64,000 nucleotides of DNA from Pseudoroseicyclus tamaricis (GTDB lineage: Bacteria; Pseudomonadota; Alphaproteobacteria; Rhodobacterales; Rhodobacteraceae), in the NCBI RefSeq assembly GCF_012070395.1, contig NZ_JAAFYS010000004.1, positions 62,001-126,000 of the forward strand. The letters run 5' to 3'. Within the stretch, counting starts at the first letter, position 1, and each line of letters starts with the position of its first letter. The translations under genes were made by a program, and so were the position numbers. Below are positions 24,144 to 33,196 of this stretch, piece after piece. The notes below the pieces were generated by a model that searched no databases, was not told where the DNA came from, and worked only from the letters and a program-made list of their open reading frames with translations.

Positions 24144-25814
24144 ATGTGCCCCGTGACCTCCCCCGCCGCCCTCTACTTTCACCCCGACCAGATCGAGGGC
24201 GAGGGCCGCGATCTCGTCGGCCGCCGCTCCGCCGGCGAGGGCTTCCTGAAGGCCTGGGTCCGCCACGGCCCCACCGGCGAGCTGGGTGTCCTGACGGAGA
24301 CGCCCACCCACGCCGCCGCGCTCGAAAAAGCCTTGTCCGCCCGTGACATGCCCCGCGCTCTCCGCTCTCACGCCCTCTCCTCCGGCGGCGATCTTTCGGC
24401 CCTCGGCACGATCTTCTTCCCCACGCCCGGCTATTCCTCGGCCCCCTGGGCGCGCCTGCGCCACGGCCCCGCCAGCGCCTCCTTCGTCGGCCTGACACAC
24501 ACCGTCTCGACCCGCCGCATCGTGGAAAGCCTCCACGATCTCCTCACCCAGCCGGTCGAACCCTGGGACGCCGTCATCTGCACCAGCCGAGCCGTCAAGT
24601 CCGTGATGGAAAAGCATTTTCAGGCCGAGGCCGACTACCTCCGCCACCGCTACGGCGCGGCCCGCGTCCCCCTCCCGCAGCTCCCCGTCATCCCCCTCGG
24701 CATCCACACGGAGGACTTCGCCCCCCGCCCCGGCGCCCGCGAAGAGATGCGCGCCCGCCACGCCGCCCCCGACGGCGCCATCGTCGTGCTGACGATGGGC
24801 CGCCTCTCCATCGCCGAGAAGGCCAACCCCCTCCCGCTCTTCCTCGCCCTGCAGCGCCTCGCCGAGGCGGGCCATGACGTCCACCTCTGGCTCACCGGCT
24901 GGACGGATCGCGAGGCGCAGGAGGCCCTCCACCGCGAGGGTGCCGCCGCCCTCGCCCCCGGCGTCACCACCACCCTCGTCGACGGGCGTAACCCTCAGAT
25001 TCGCCGCGATATCTGGGCGGGGGCGGACATCTTCACCCTCCCCGCCGATTCGATCCAGGAGACCTTTGGCCTCGTCCCGGTGGAGGCGATGGCCGCCGGC
25101 CTCCCCGTCGTCATGCCCGACTGGGACGGCTTCCGCGACACCGTCGTCCATGGCGAGACCGGCCTCCTCGTCGCCACCCGCATGGCGCCCCCCGGGGCCG
25201 GCGCGGCGCTCGGCCGCCGCTTCGCCGAAGGCCGCGATCAGTATCTGCAACACCTCAGCCTCGTGCAGGCGCAGGTGCAGATCGACGTGCCCGCCTATGC
25301 CGAGGCGCTCGCCGCCCTCGCCGCCGACCCCGCCCTGCGCGCCCGCATGGGCGCCGCCGCCCGCGCCCATGCCGCGGCCAACCTCGACTGGCGCGCCATC
25401 ATCCCCCGCTATCTCGCGCTGGCGGACGAACTGGGGGACCGCCGCGCCGCCGCCGGCCCTCAGCCCCCCCGGCCCTCACCGCTGGAAGGCGACCCCTTCG
25501 CCCTCTACGCCGGCTATCCCTCCACGACCCTGCGCCCGGAGACCCTCGTCACCCCCAACGGCACCCCGACGGAGGCCCAGCTGGAGGAGATCGACCGCCT
25601 CTCCGCCCGCCTCCTCTACCGCCGCCAGACGCTCCCCCCGGCCCGCATCGCCGCGCTCTGCGCCACCCTCTCCGCCGAGGGCCCCATGACCGTCGAGGCC
25701 CTCTCCCGCGCCTGCGACCTCGCCCTCCGCCCGACGATCGCCGCCGTCCTGCAGCTCGCCAAGGCCGATCTCGTCCGCCTCCCCCGCCCCCCCCTGCGGG
25801 ACGCCGGCGACTGA
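24144..25814 (+). CDS. Glycosyltransferase (GT4-like) with a C-terminal winged-helix-like tail
   Basis: A 556-residue cytoplasmic or peripheral glycosyltransferase with two Rossmann domains (GT-B). The donor-site EX7E motif is ETFGLVPVE in ADSIQETFGLVPVEAMAAGLP; VVLTMGRLS and VDGRN are further GT4-type segments. Residues beyond about 455 are extra: a proline-rich linker, then helices RIAALCATLS, TVEALSRACDL and RPTIAAVLQLAKADLVRL, which look like a winged-helix domain. This is an unusual addition for the family. The start is ATG at 24144 with GTG at 24153 as an alternative; no clear ribosome site. It is transcribed alone from a repeat-rich spacer, ahead of the surface-modification and flagellar block. 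The acceptor is unknown. Confidence 0.75.
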   Translation: MCPVTSPAALYFHPDQIEGEGRDLVGRRSAGEGFLKAWVRHGPTGELGVLTETPTHAAALEKALSARDMPRALRSHALSSGGDLSALGTIFFPTPGYSSAPWARLRHGPASASFVGLTHTVSTRRIVESLHDLLTQPVEPWDAVICTSRAVKSVMEKHFQAEADYLRHRYGAARVPLPQLPVIPLGIHTEDFAPRPGAREEMRARHAAPDGAIVVLTMGRLSIAEKANPLPLFLALQRLAEAGHDVHLWLTGWTDREAQEALHREGAAALAPGVTTTLVDGRNPQIRRDIWAGADIFTLPADSIQETFGLVPVEAMAAGLPVVMPDWDGFRDTVVHGETGLLVATRMAPPGAGAALGRRFAEGRDQYLQHLSLVQAQVQIDVPAYAEALAALAADPALRARMGAAARAHAAANLDWRAIIPRYLALADELGDRRAAAGPQPPRPSPLEGDPFALYAGYPSTTLRPETLVTPNGTPTEAQLEEIDRLSARLLYRRQTLPPARIAALCATLSAEGPMTVEALSRACDLALRPTIAAVLQLAKADLVRLPRPPLRDAGD

Positions 25815-25821
25815 CCGCCCC

Positions 25822-25878
25822 TTCATCTGGTCAAAAATACCCTCGGGGGGCTCCGGGGGGCTGGCCCCCCGGTCCCTC
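25822..25878 (+). repeat. Family 3 motif with hairpin after the glycosyltransferase
   Basis: TTCATCTGGTCAAAAATACC then CTCGGGGGGCTCCGGGG and the hairpin CCGGGGGGC..GCCCCCCGG. It starts about eight bases after the glycosyltransferase stop and looks like its terminator. Nothing else is visible up to the next gene. Confidence 0.6.
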
Positions 25879-26015
25879 ACGCCCCACCCAGCGCGCCGCC
25901 CGCCCAGCAGCGCCGGGCGCGCCGGGGTGGGTGGGCGGGAGGCCACCCGGCGCTGCGCCGGTTTGACTTAGGCGCCGCCTTCCGCCTTTCTATGCCCAAA
26001 CGAGCGAGGCCGGGC

Positions 26016-26801
26016 ATGCAGCTTTCCGTCAGTTTCGAAAATACCGAGGGCTCGTCCCGCGGCTCCGGCCCCGTCACCGTCGGCTGGCTGCTGACGGAGC
26101 AGAAGGGCGGCATCATCTATGCCCCGCCGGAGCGGGTCCGCTCGGTCGATGTCGACCGGCGCCACGCCAAGAGCGCCTCGCGCTGCCCGGCGGTCATCAA
26201 CCTCGAGAGCCGCTATTTCCTCATCCGCTGCCCCTTCGACATCCACATCGGCTTCACGCGCGATGACAAGGGCAAGGCGGCGCTGCGCAACCTCGCGGGG
26301 GAGACGAGCTCCATCCGGCCCTCCAAGCTCGGCGAGAAGCTGCACCTGACCAACGAGGCGGAGTGGCGGCGCCCCGGCGTGCCGACGCTGCAGCTGTCGC
26401 TGCCTTACGTCTTCATCGCCGACGAGCCGGTCTACATGAGCCAGGTGCCGCCCTTCATGCACTACCGCCGCGAGGCGCTGCCGGGCACGCTCTTCCCCGG
26501 CCGCTTCCCCATCAATGTCTGGCCCCGCCCGCTGATGTGGGCCTTCGAATGGCACGAGCCGGAGAAACCGGTGAAGATCGCCCGCGGCGAGCCGCTCTTC
26601 TACGCCGGGTTCGAGACGCTCGGCCCCGAACGCTCCGTGCAGGTGGTGGAGGCCGAGAAGACGGAGGAGCTGATCGCCTACATGGATCTGATCTCGGGCG
26701 CCGTGAACTACGTCAACCAGACCTTCTCGCTCTTCGAGGCGGCGGAGGAGCGGCGGCCGGAGAGCCTCGTCACCCCGGTGAAGCGCAAGGGCCGCCCCTG
26801 A
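26016..26801 (+). CDS. Conserved-looking protein of unknown function, head of the surface-modification operon
   Basis: A 261-residue soluble protein with no signal peptide and no family I can name. It has alternating strands and aromatic-rich segments (SLPYVFIADEPVYMSQVPPF, FPINVWPRPLMWAFEW, KIARGEPLFYAGFE) that suggest a beta-sandwich. The C-terminal tail is basic (TPVKRKGRP). I favour ATG at 26016, with GAGG six bases before it; ATG at 25992 in the same frame has no ribosome site. Its stop overlaps the next start by one base, so it is coupled to the TPR glycosyltransferase and probably works in the same pathway. Confidence 0.6.
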   Translation: MQLSVSFENTEGSSRGSGPVTVGWLLTEQKGGIIYAPPERVRSVDVDRRHAKSASRCPAVINLESRYFLIRCPFDIHIGFTRDDKGKAALRNLAGETSSIRPSKLGEKLHLTNEAEWRRPGVPTLQLSLPYVFIADEPVYMSQVPPFMHYRREALPGTLFPGRFPINVWPRPLMWAFEWHEPEKPVKIARGEPLFYAGFETLGPERSVQVVEAEKTEELIAYMDLISGAVNYVNQTFSLFEAAEERRPESLVTPVKRKGRP

Positions 26802-28183
26802 TGGCCGAGGCGGCGTCCGCGCCCCAGCCGGCCCAGGCCGACCTGCGCGCCCGCGCCCTCGCCGCCCATCGGGCCGGCCAGCTGGCGGAGGCGCGGGAGG
26901 CCTATGCAGCCTGGCTCGCCCGGCACCCCGGCGATGCCGGCTTCTGGTCGAACCTCGGCGCGCTGCTGCGCAGCGAGGGACAGCTCTCGCTGGCCCTTCA
27001 CGCCCAGCGCCGCGCCGCCGCGCTGGAGCCGGAGGGGCGCGGCATCCGCAACAACCTCGCCAATATCCTCCACGATACCGGGGCCTTCGACGAGGCGCTC
27101 CCCCTCCGCCAGGCGCTGGCCGAGGCGCACCCGGAGGAGGCGGAGCCGCGCGCCATGCTCGGCAAGACGCTCCGCTCCATGGGCCGGCTGGAGGAGAGCA
27201 TCGCCGTCCTCAAGTCCGGCGTCGCCCGCTTCCCCGGCCATGCCGAGACGCGGCTGCAGCTCTCCCTCTCCCAGCTTGCCGCCGGCGCCTATGCCGAGGG
27301 CTTCGCAAATTATGCCATCCGCTGGGAGACGGGGGAGCTGACGCCCCGCCGCATCGGCCGCCCGAAGTGGGAGGGGGAGAGCCTCGCCGGCAAGCGCATC
27401 CTTGTCCTGCCCGAGCAGGGCTTCGGCGATGCCATCGCCTTCCTGCGCTTCCTGCCCGTGCTGCGGCAGTTCTCGCCGGCCGAGGTGATCCTCTCCGCCG
27501 AGGGGCCCGTGCACCGGCTCATCGAGGGGATCGACGGCGCGGGGAGCATCGTGCGCGGCGTGCCGGAGGAGGCGGAGTTCGACGTCTGGGCCAACGTGAT
27601 GGACCTGCCGGCCCTGCATTTCGCCCTGACGGACGAGGTGCCGGGCCCCGCCGCGCTGACCCTCCCCGAGGAGGCCACCCGCCGCGCCCGAGCCATGACG
27701 GCCCCGCACCGGGGCGCCTTCCGCGTCGGCGTCGTCTGGACAGGCTCGCTCACCTATCGCGGCAACGCCCAGCGCTCCTTCCCGCATGAGCGGCTGCATG
27801 ACCTGCTGGATGTCCCCGGCCTGCGGATGTTCAGCCTCTACAAGGGGCCGAAGCTCAAGGAGTTCCGGGAAGACGGCACCGCCGCCCTGATCCCCGATTT
27901 CGGCGGGTCGGAGAGGGATTTCGCCGACAATGCCGCGATGATGAAGGAGATGGACCTGATCCTGACCTCCGACACCGCGACCGCCCATGTCGCCGGCTCG
28001 CTGGGCGTGCCCGTCTGGCTGCTGCTGCACACCGATCCCTTCTGGCTCTGGCGGCCGAGCGGGGAGCGGACGCCGTGGTATCCCTCCATGCGCCTCGTCC
28101 GCCAGTCCGCCCCCGGTGACTGGGCGGAGGTCTTCGCGCGCCTGAAGCCTGAGCTGGCGGCGCTCGCGGCGGAGAAGGCCTGA
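26801..28183 (+). CDS. TPR-repeat glycosyltransferase-like protein
   Basis: A 460-residue protein. Residues of about 10-170 are tetratricopeptide helices (pattern W..LG.LLR..G....AL..., N.LANIL.DTG...EALPL.., A..MLGKTLRSMGRLEESI). The C-terminal part, from about residue 195, has ILVLPEQGFGDAIAFLRFLP and LTSDTATAHVAGSLGVPVWLLL, a GT9/GT41-like GT-B donor domain. Such fusions are common in bacterial protein or flagellin glycosylation. Start ATG at 26801 shares a base with the previous stop, and its own stop shares a base with the DUF6165 start. The position just before motB makes a flagellin or cell-surface target plausible. Confidence 0.8.
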   Translation: MAEAASAPQPAQADLRARALAAHRAGQLAEAREAYAAWLARHPGDAGFWSNLGALLRSEGQLSLALHAQRRAAALEPEGRGIRNNLANILHDTGAFDEALPLRQALAEAHPEEAEPRAMLGKTLRSMGRLEESIAVLKSGVARFPGHAETRLQLSLSQLAAGAYAEGFANYAIRWETGELTPRRIGRPKWEGESLAGKRILVLPEQGFGDAIAFLRFLPVLRQFSPAEVILSAEGPVHRLIEGIDGAGSIVRGVPEEAEFDVWANVMDLPALHFALTDEVPGPAALTLPEEATRRARAMTAPHRGAFRVGVVWTGSLTYRGNAQRSFPHERLHDLLDVPGLRMFSLYKGPKLKEFREDGTAALIPDFGGSERDFADNAAMMKEMDLILTSDTATAHVAGSLGVPVWLLLHTDPFWLWRPSGERTPWYPSMRLVRQSAPGDWAEVFARLKPELAALAAEKA

Positions 28184-28575
28184 TGGAGCTGCTCGTCCCC
28201 ACCTCCGCCGGAGAGCTGATCGACAAGATCACCATCCTCGCCCTGAAGGCGGAGAAGATCGCCGATCCGGAGCGGCTCGCCAATGTCCGCCACGAGGCGG
28301 CGCGGCTGGAAGAGGTCGAGGCGGGGCTGCCGGCGCACCCGGAGCTGGCCGCGATGAAGGCCGAGCTGGCGGAGATCAACGCCCGCCTCTGGCAGATCGA
28401 GGACGATATCCGCGCCCGCGAGGCGGCCGGCGACTTCGGCGCCGATTTCATCGCCCTCGCCCGCGCCGTCTATCGCACCAACGACCTGCGCGCCGCGGTC
28501 AAGAAGCGCATCAACCTCGCCCTCGGCTCCGCCATCGTCGAGGAGAAGTCCTACACCGATCCGGGGCCGGCATGA
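28183..28575 (+). CDS. DUF6165 family protein
   Basis: A 130-residue helical, soluble protein of unknown function. The N-terminal ELIDKITILALKAEKI and LANVRHEAARLEEVE, then LWQIEDDIRA and FIALARAVYRTNDLRA, match the pattern of DUF6165 proteins as I remember it. It is predicted to be all alpha and partly coiled-coil. It is sandwiched by one-base and four-base overlaps between a TPR glycosyltransferase and an FkbM methyltransferase gene. That setting suggests an accessory role in glycan transfer rather than an independent function. Confidence 0.7.
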   Translation: MELLVPTSAGELIDKITILALKAEKIADPERLANVRHEAARLEEVEAGLPAHPELAAMKAELAEINARLWQIEDDIRAREAAGDFGADFIALARAVYRTNDLRAAVKKRINLALGSAIVEEKSYTDPGPA

Positions 28576-29339
28576 CGCCCGAGGCCCGGCTGGAGGCCGC
28601 CCGCGCCGAGGTCCGGCAGGCCCTGAGGGAGGCGGGCGCGGCGCTGAAGGGCGAGCGCGGGCGCCGGAGGGGCGCGCTCAACCGCACCATCCACGAGGCG
28701 CGCGGGATGCTGGAGCCCGGCTACCCCTACCGCAGCCAGGCGGGGCAGGATGCGGTGGTGGATGCCATCTTCGGCCGCAAGCAGGGCGGCACCTTCCTCG
28801 ATATCGGCGGCTATGACGGCGTCACCGGCTCCAACACCCTGTTCCTCGAACGCCACCGCGGCTGGCGCGGCGCGCTGGTGGAGCCGGTGCCGGCGCAGCT
28901 GGAGAAAGCGAAGGCCGCCCGCCGCTGCCCCTGCCTGCGCTACGCCGTCGCCGCCGAGGCGGGGGAGGCGGAGTTCATCGAGATCGCCGAGGGCTACACG
29001 CAGATGTCCGGCCTCTCGGGCAGCTACGACGAGGGGCTGCTGCGCAAGGTCCGCGCCGATCCCCGCCACCGCGAGGCGGTGATCCGGGTGGAGACGCGCA
29101 CGCTCTCCGGCCTTCTGGAGGAGACGGGGCTGGAGCACCCCGATTTCATCTCGCTCGACATCGAGGGCGGCGAGGTGGCGGCGCTGGCGGCCTTCCCCTT
29201 CGCGCGCCACCGCGTCGGCCTCTGGGCGATCGAGAACAACAGCGGCACCGGCGAGATCGGCCGCATCATGCGCGCCGCCGGCTACGCGCTGGCGGAGTTC
29301 TGCGGGCCGGATGAAATATGGCGGCTTCCCGACCTTTGA
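28572..29339 (+). CDS. FkbM family methyltransferase
   Basis: A 255-residue SAM-dependent methyltransferase, probably methylating a sugar or polysaccharide hydroxyl. The SAM-binding glycine loop is TFLDIGGYDGVTGSNT (about 74-90). The following acidic residue is in ALVEPVP, and FISLDIEGGEVAAL (about 190-205) is the FkbM-type motif. The first 45 residues are a basic helical leader. ATGA overlap with the DUF6165 gene. It is the last gene of the string before the flagellar region; the 80-bp spacer to motB has TTAA half-sites (29348, 29380) that could be weak CtrA sites. Confidence 0.85.
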   Translation: MTPEARLEAARAEVRQALREAGAALKGERGRRRGALNRTIHEARGMLEPGYPYRSQAGQDAVVDAIFGRKQGGTFLDIGGYDGVTGSNTLFLERHRGWRGALVEPVPAQLEKAKAARRCPCLRYAVAAEAGEAEFIEIAEGYTQMSGLSGSYDEGLLRKVRADPRHREAVIRVETRTLSGLLEETGLEHPDFISLDIEGGEVAALAAFPFARHRVGLWAIENNSGTGEIGRIMRAAGYALAEFCGPDEIWRLPDL

Positions 29340-29419
29340 GGCGGATTTTAACGGGTAACCGCCCCTCAACAACCTTCCCTTAAACCTCTCCCCCGGGTGC
29401 TACCGAGGGGTGAGTGGAC

Positions 29420-30274
29420 ATGGACGGATCGAACGCGCCGATCATCATCAAGCGCAAGAAGGTCATTGCCGGCGGCGGCCATCACGGCGGGGCCTGGAAG
29501 GTCGCCTACGCGGATTTCGTGACCGCGATGATGGCGTTCTTCCTGCTGATGTGGCTGCTCAACGCCACGACGGAGCAGCAGCGCAAGGGCATCGCCGACT
29601 ACTTCTCGCCGACCATCCCGCTCTCCCGCGTCTCCGGCGGGGGCGACGGTGTCTTCGCGGGGGATTCCACCTTCGCCAACGACAGCTTCGCCGAGGACGG
29701 CACCGGTGTCCTCGAGCACACCCCGGACGCGGACCCGGAGAGCCAGGGCCTCGGCGCGCCGACGACCATTGCCGAGGCGCAGGCGGAGGAGGCCGACCGC
29801 GCCGAGACGGCGGCGCTGCAGGAGATCGAGGAGATGCTAAACGCCGCCTCGGGCGAGAGCGACCTGACGGATCTCGCCCGCCGCCACGTGGTGACGCGGC
29901 TGACGGACGAGGGGCTGGTCATCGAGATCTTCGCCCTGCCCGGCACGCCCATCTTCGATGCCGGCACGGCGCAGATGCGGCCGGTCACGGCGGAGATCGT
30001 GGGCATGGTGGCGCGGCTGGCGAGCCTCGTGACCAACGAGGTGGCCATCGACGCGCACCTTGCCACCCGCTCCCTCGTGCTGGCCGACAACCCGGTCTGG
30101 GATCTCTCCGCCGCCCGCGCCGGCACGGTGCGCACGGCGCTGGAGGCCGGCGGGCTCGACCCCGAGCGTGTCGCCCGCCTCACCGGCCATGCCGACCGCG
30201 ACCCGGCGGTGCCGGAGCAGGCGGCGCCCCGCAACGACCGGGTGGAGATCGTGCTGCTGCGCAGCCAGGGCTGA
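29420..30274 (+). CDS. motB: Flagellar motor protein MotB
   Basis: A 284-residue stator subunit anchored in the inner membrane and binding peptidoglycan. A cytoplasmic basic start (IIIKRKKVI) is followed by a single helix AYADFVTAMMAFFLLMWLL with the proton-carrying Asp in ADFVTAMMAF near residue 31. After an acidic linker, the C-terminal OmpA-like domain is diverged but keeps FDAGTAQMRP, DLSAARA and GHADRDP..N.RVEI. I chose ATG at 29420, nine bases after GAGGGG; GTG at 29414 is only three bases from it. Its partner motA lies 10 kb away at 40740, a split typical of this type of cluster. Confidence 0.88.
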   Translation: MDGSNAPIIIKRKKVIAGGGHHGGAWKVAYADFVTAMMAFFLLMWLLNATTEQQRKGIADYFSPTIPLSRVSGGGDGVFAGDSTFANDSFAEDGTGVLEHTPDADPESQGLGAPTTIAEAQAEEADRAETAALQEIEEMLNAASGESDLTDLARRHVVTRLTDEGLVIEIFALPGTPIFDAGTAQMRPVTAEIVGMVARLASLVTNEVAIDAHLATRSLVLADNPVWDLSAARAGTVRTALEAGGLDPERVARLTGHADRDPAVPEQAAPRNDRVEIVLLRSQG

Positions 30275-30330
30275 GGGGGCGGGCCGTGCCTGAACGGCGC
30301 ACCCGCCTTCCGCACGCACAGGGGGCGGCA

Positions 30331-30345
30331 TTAGCCAAACCTTAG
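30331..30345 (+). promoter_or_regulatory. CtrA-box-like motif upstream of flgE (TTAG-N7-TTAG)
   Basis: TTAGCCAAACCTTAG lies 49 bases before the flgE ATG in the 119-bp motB-flgE spacer. The spacing of seven matches the CtrA consensus TTAA-N7-TTAA, with G in place of the last A in each half. The same TTAGCC half occurs in front of fliL. Confidence 0.45.
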
Positions 30346-30393
30346 CCCCGCTCGACTAGAGAGAGGACGTCCTGCAAACCAGAAAGGTCGTCC

Positions 30394-31713
30394 ATGACGC
30401 TCTCGTCCTCTCTCAACGCTTCGGTGGCCGGGCTTTCGGCCAATGCCAGCAACCTGGCGACCATCTCCGACAATATCGCCAACTCCGAGACCGCGGGGTA
30501 CAAGCGGGCCACGACCGAGTTCCACTCGATGGTCATCGACAGCGGCGGCAGCCTCTATTCCGCCGGCGGCGTCCGCGTCTCCAGCCACCGTCTGATCGAC
30601 GAGCGGGGGCCGCTGCTCTCCACCAACAACCCGACGGATCTGGCCGTGCGGGGCCGGGGCTTCCTGCCCGTCGCCGCCCACCCCGACCTCGTGACGGAGG
30701 GGGATGCGCTGCAGATGGAGCTGGTGACCACCGGCTCCTTCCGGCTCGATGCCGAGGGCTATCTGACGACCACTGACGGCGCCGTGCTGATGGGCTGGCC
30801 GGCGGATGCCGAGGGCAACATCCCCGACCTGCCGCGCGATTCCGCCAACGGGCTGGAACCGATCCAGATCAGCGATTCGCAGTTCGCCTCCTCGCCGACG
30901 AGCGAGATCCAGATGGGCGTGAACCTGCCCGCCACCGCCACCGAGGCGGGGGCCGACGGTGACCCCAACAACGTGACGATCGAGTATTTCGACAACCTCG
31001 GCAAACCGCAGACGCTGACCGTCACCTTCACGCCCACCGTCCCCGCCAACGGCGCCTCCAACGAGTGGACGATGACGATCACCGACGACGGCTCGGCCGG
31101 CGCGGTGATGGGCGAGTACACGCTGACCTTCGACGACACCGCGGGCCAGGGCGGCACGCTCGCCTCCGTCACCCCGTCGGCGGCCTACCCCGGCAGCCCG
31201 GCCTATGACCCGGACACCGGCTCCTTCGACATCGACGTCGCCGGCGGCACGCAGACGATCAACGTCGGCATCGGCGAGATCAACGATCCCGGCGGCATGA
31301 CCCAGCTCTCCGACGTCTTCGCCCCCAGCGCCGTCACCAAGAACGGCGCCCCTCCGGGCACGCTGACGAGCGTGGAGGTGGACGCGAACGGCTATGTCCG
31401 CGCCTATTTCGACACCGGCATCAACCGCGTCATGTACCAGGTGCCGCTGGCGGATGTGCCCAACCCCAACGCGCTCGAGGTGGGCGACAACCAGCGCTAC
31501 TCGGTCAGCAACGAGAGTGGCGCCTTCTACCTGTGGACGGCCGGCTCCGGCCCCGTGGGGGAGATCCTCGGCTTCGCGCAGGAGGAGGCGACCGTCGACG
31601 TCGCCGGCGAGCTGACCAACCTGATCCAGACGCAGCGCGCCTACTCGTCGAACGCCAAGGTCATCCAGACCGTCGACGAGATGCTGCAGGAAACCACCAA
31701 CATGAAGCGGTAA
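30394..31713 (+). CDS. flgE: Flagellar hook protein FlgE
   Basis: A 439-residue extracellular protein that polymerises into the hook. The N-terminal rod/hook motif SLNASVAGLSANASNLATISDN then IANSETAGYKRATTEF, and the C-terminal VAGELTNLIQTQRAYSSNAK plus VIQTVDEMLQETTNMKR, are the D0 helices common to axial proteins. The central domain (VTIEYFDNLGKPQTLTVTF) is the FlgE D2-type domain. It has no signal peptide, as expected for type III export. A CtrA-like box is upstream, and flgK follows after 30 bp with its own ribosome site. Confidence 0.92.
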   Translation: MTLSSSLNASVAGLSANASNLATISDNIANSETAGYKRATTEFHSMVIDSGGSLYSAGGVRVSSHRLIDERGPLLSTNNPTDLAVRGRGFLPVAAHPDLVTEGDALQMELVTTGSFRLDAEGYLTTTDGAVLMGWPADAEGNIPDLPRDSANGLEPIQISDSQFASSPTSEIQMGVNLPATATEAGADGDPNNVTIEYFDNLGKPQTLTVTFTPTVPANGASNEWTMTITDDGSAGAVMGEYTLTFDDTAGQGGTLASVTPSAAYPGSPAYDPDTGSFDIDVAGGTQTINVGIGEINDPGGMTQLSDVFAPSAVTKNGAPPGTLTSVEVDANGYVRAYFDTGINRVMYQVPLADVPNPNALEVGDNQRYSVSNESGAFYLWTAGSGPVGEILGFAQEEATVDVAGELTNLIQTQRAYSSNAKVIQTVDEMLQETTNMKR

Positions 31714-31743
31714 CGCCGGCTTTCCGCCGGATGGAGGTGACAG

Positions 31744-33192
31744 ATGAGTTTCTCACATGCGCTGAACAATGCCCTGTCGGGGCTCACGGCGACCTCCCGC
31801 ATGGCGGAGGTGACGTCGGACAATATCTCCAACGCGATGACGGACGGGTTTGGCCGGCGGGAGATTCAGCTCTCCTCCACCAGCCTCGGCGGTCAGGGCG
31901 GCGGTGTCCGCGTCACCGGGGTGGAGAGGATGGTCGACCGCGGCATCCTCTCCGACCGGCGGGCCGCCGGCTCCGCCATGGCCTACCAGCAGACGATCGC
32001 CGACGCCTTCCGCATGCTCGAATTCGAGACGGGCAGCATCGACGATCCGCATTCCATCGGCCAGCGGATGGCCTCCTTCGAGGCGGCGCTGACAGCCAGC
32101 GCCGCCGACCCGTCCAGCGAGCAGCGACTCGCCAACGTGTTCAGCTCGATGACCGCCGTCGCCGGCGCCATCAAGCAGGATGCCGATGCCATCCAGGTGC
32201 AGCGCGCCGAGGCGGACGCGCTGATCGCCTCCCATGTCGACACGCTCAACACCTCGCTGGAGCAGGTCTACGAGCTCAACAATTCCATCCAGCAGATGAT
32301 CAACAGCGGCGGTGACCCCAACGCGCTGGTCGACGAGCGGCAGCGCGTGATCGACAGGATCTCCGAGATCGTGCCGGTGCGGGAGATCGACCGCCAGCAG
32401 GGCAAGGTCGCCCTCGTCACCCAGAGCGGCGAGGTGCTGCTCGACGGCCGGCCGGCGCAATACGAGTTCCAGCCGCGCGCCATCGTCACCGCCGACATGA
32501 CGCTCGCCTCCGGCGGGCTGGACCCGGTGATGAAGAATGGCCAGCCGATGGGCGACGACGGCGTCGGCAAGCTTTCCGGCGGCGCGCTGGAGGCGGCCTT
32601 CAAGCTGCGCGACGATGCCCTGCCGGCCGCCGCCGACGCGCTGGACGAGATCGCCGCCGACCTGATCGGCCGCTTCGAGGATCCGTCCTTCGATCCGACC
32701 CGCGCCCCCGGCACGCCCGGTCTCTTCACCGATGGCGGGGCGGAGCTGGGCACGGGCGACATCACCGGCCTCGCCAGCCGCATCGCGGTGAACGATGCGG
32801 TGGACCCGGCGGAGGGCGGCGCGCTCTGGCGCCTGCGCGCCGGCGTCGGCGCCGCCGGTCCGGTGAACGCCGGCGATGCCAGCCAGCTGTCGCTCTACGC
32901 CGACGCGCTGGCCGACAAGCGCGCCCTGCCCGCCACCGGCGGCGCCGTTGCTTCCGCCGCCACCCATGCCGGCGGCTGGGTGGCCGATGTCAGCACCGGG
33001 CGCGTCAACGCCGAGGAGGCGCTCGGCTTCGCCCATGCCCGCTACGACACGATGAAGGCCGCCGAATACGAGGGCGGCGTCGACACCGATTACGAGATGC
33101 AGCAGCTTCTGATCATCGAGCAGGCCTACGCGGCCAATGCCCGCGTCGTGCAGACGATCGACCAGATGATGCGCCAGCTCCTGGAGATCTGA
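31744..33192 (+). CDS. flgK: Flagellar hook-associated protein FlgK
   Basis: A 482-residue hook-filament junction protein. The N-terminal axial motif ALNNALSGLTATSRMAEVTSDNISNA and the C-terminal DTDYEMQQLLIIEQAYAANA, VVQTIDQMMRQLLEI are as expected. The helical core with LVDERQRVIDRISEIVPV is a FlgK hallmark. It is exported through the flagellar type III machine without a signal peptide. GGAGG lies a few bases before ATG. It is co-transcribed with flgE upstream and flgL four bases downstream. Confidence 0.92.
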   Translation: MSFSHALNNALSGLTATSRMAEVTSDNISNAMTDGFGRREIQLSSTSLGGQGGGVRVTGVERMVDRGILSDRRAAGSAMAYQQTIADAFRMLEFETGSIDDPHSIGQRMASFEAALTASAADPSSEQRLANVFSSMTAVAGAIKQDADAIQVQRAEADALIASHVDTLNTSLEQVYELNNSIQQMINSGGDPNALVDERQRVIDRISEIVPVREIDRQQGKVALVTQSGEVLLDGRPAQYEFQPRAIVTADMTLASGGLDPVMKNGQPMGDDGVGKLSGGALEAAFKLRDDALPAAADALDEIAADLIGRFEDPSFDPTRAPGTPGLFTDGGAELGTGDITGLASRIAVNDAVDPAEGGALWRLRAGVGAAGPVNAGDASQLSLYADALADKRALPATGGAVASAATHAGGWVADVSTGRVNAEEALGFAHARYDTMKAAEYEGGVDTDYEMQQLLIIEQAYAANARVVQTIDQMMRQLLEI

Positions 33193-33196
33193 GCCC

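Noticed and set aside
22272-25370. A minus-strand open frame of over 1000 codons opposite the oxidoreductase, the tandem repeat and the glycosyltransferase
   Set aside because: It is a shadow of high GC content: composition is simple Gly/Ala/Arg/Glu, no domain is visible, and it lies antisense to two clear enzyme genes.
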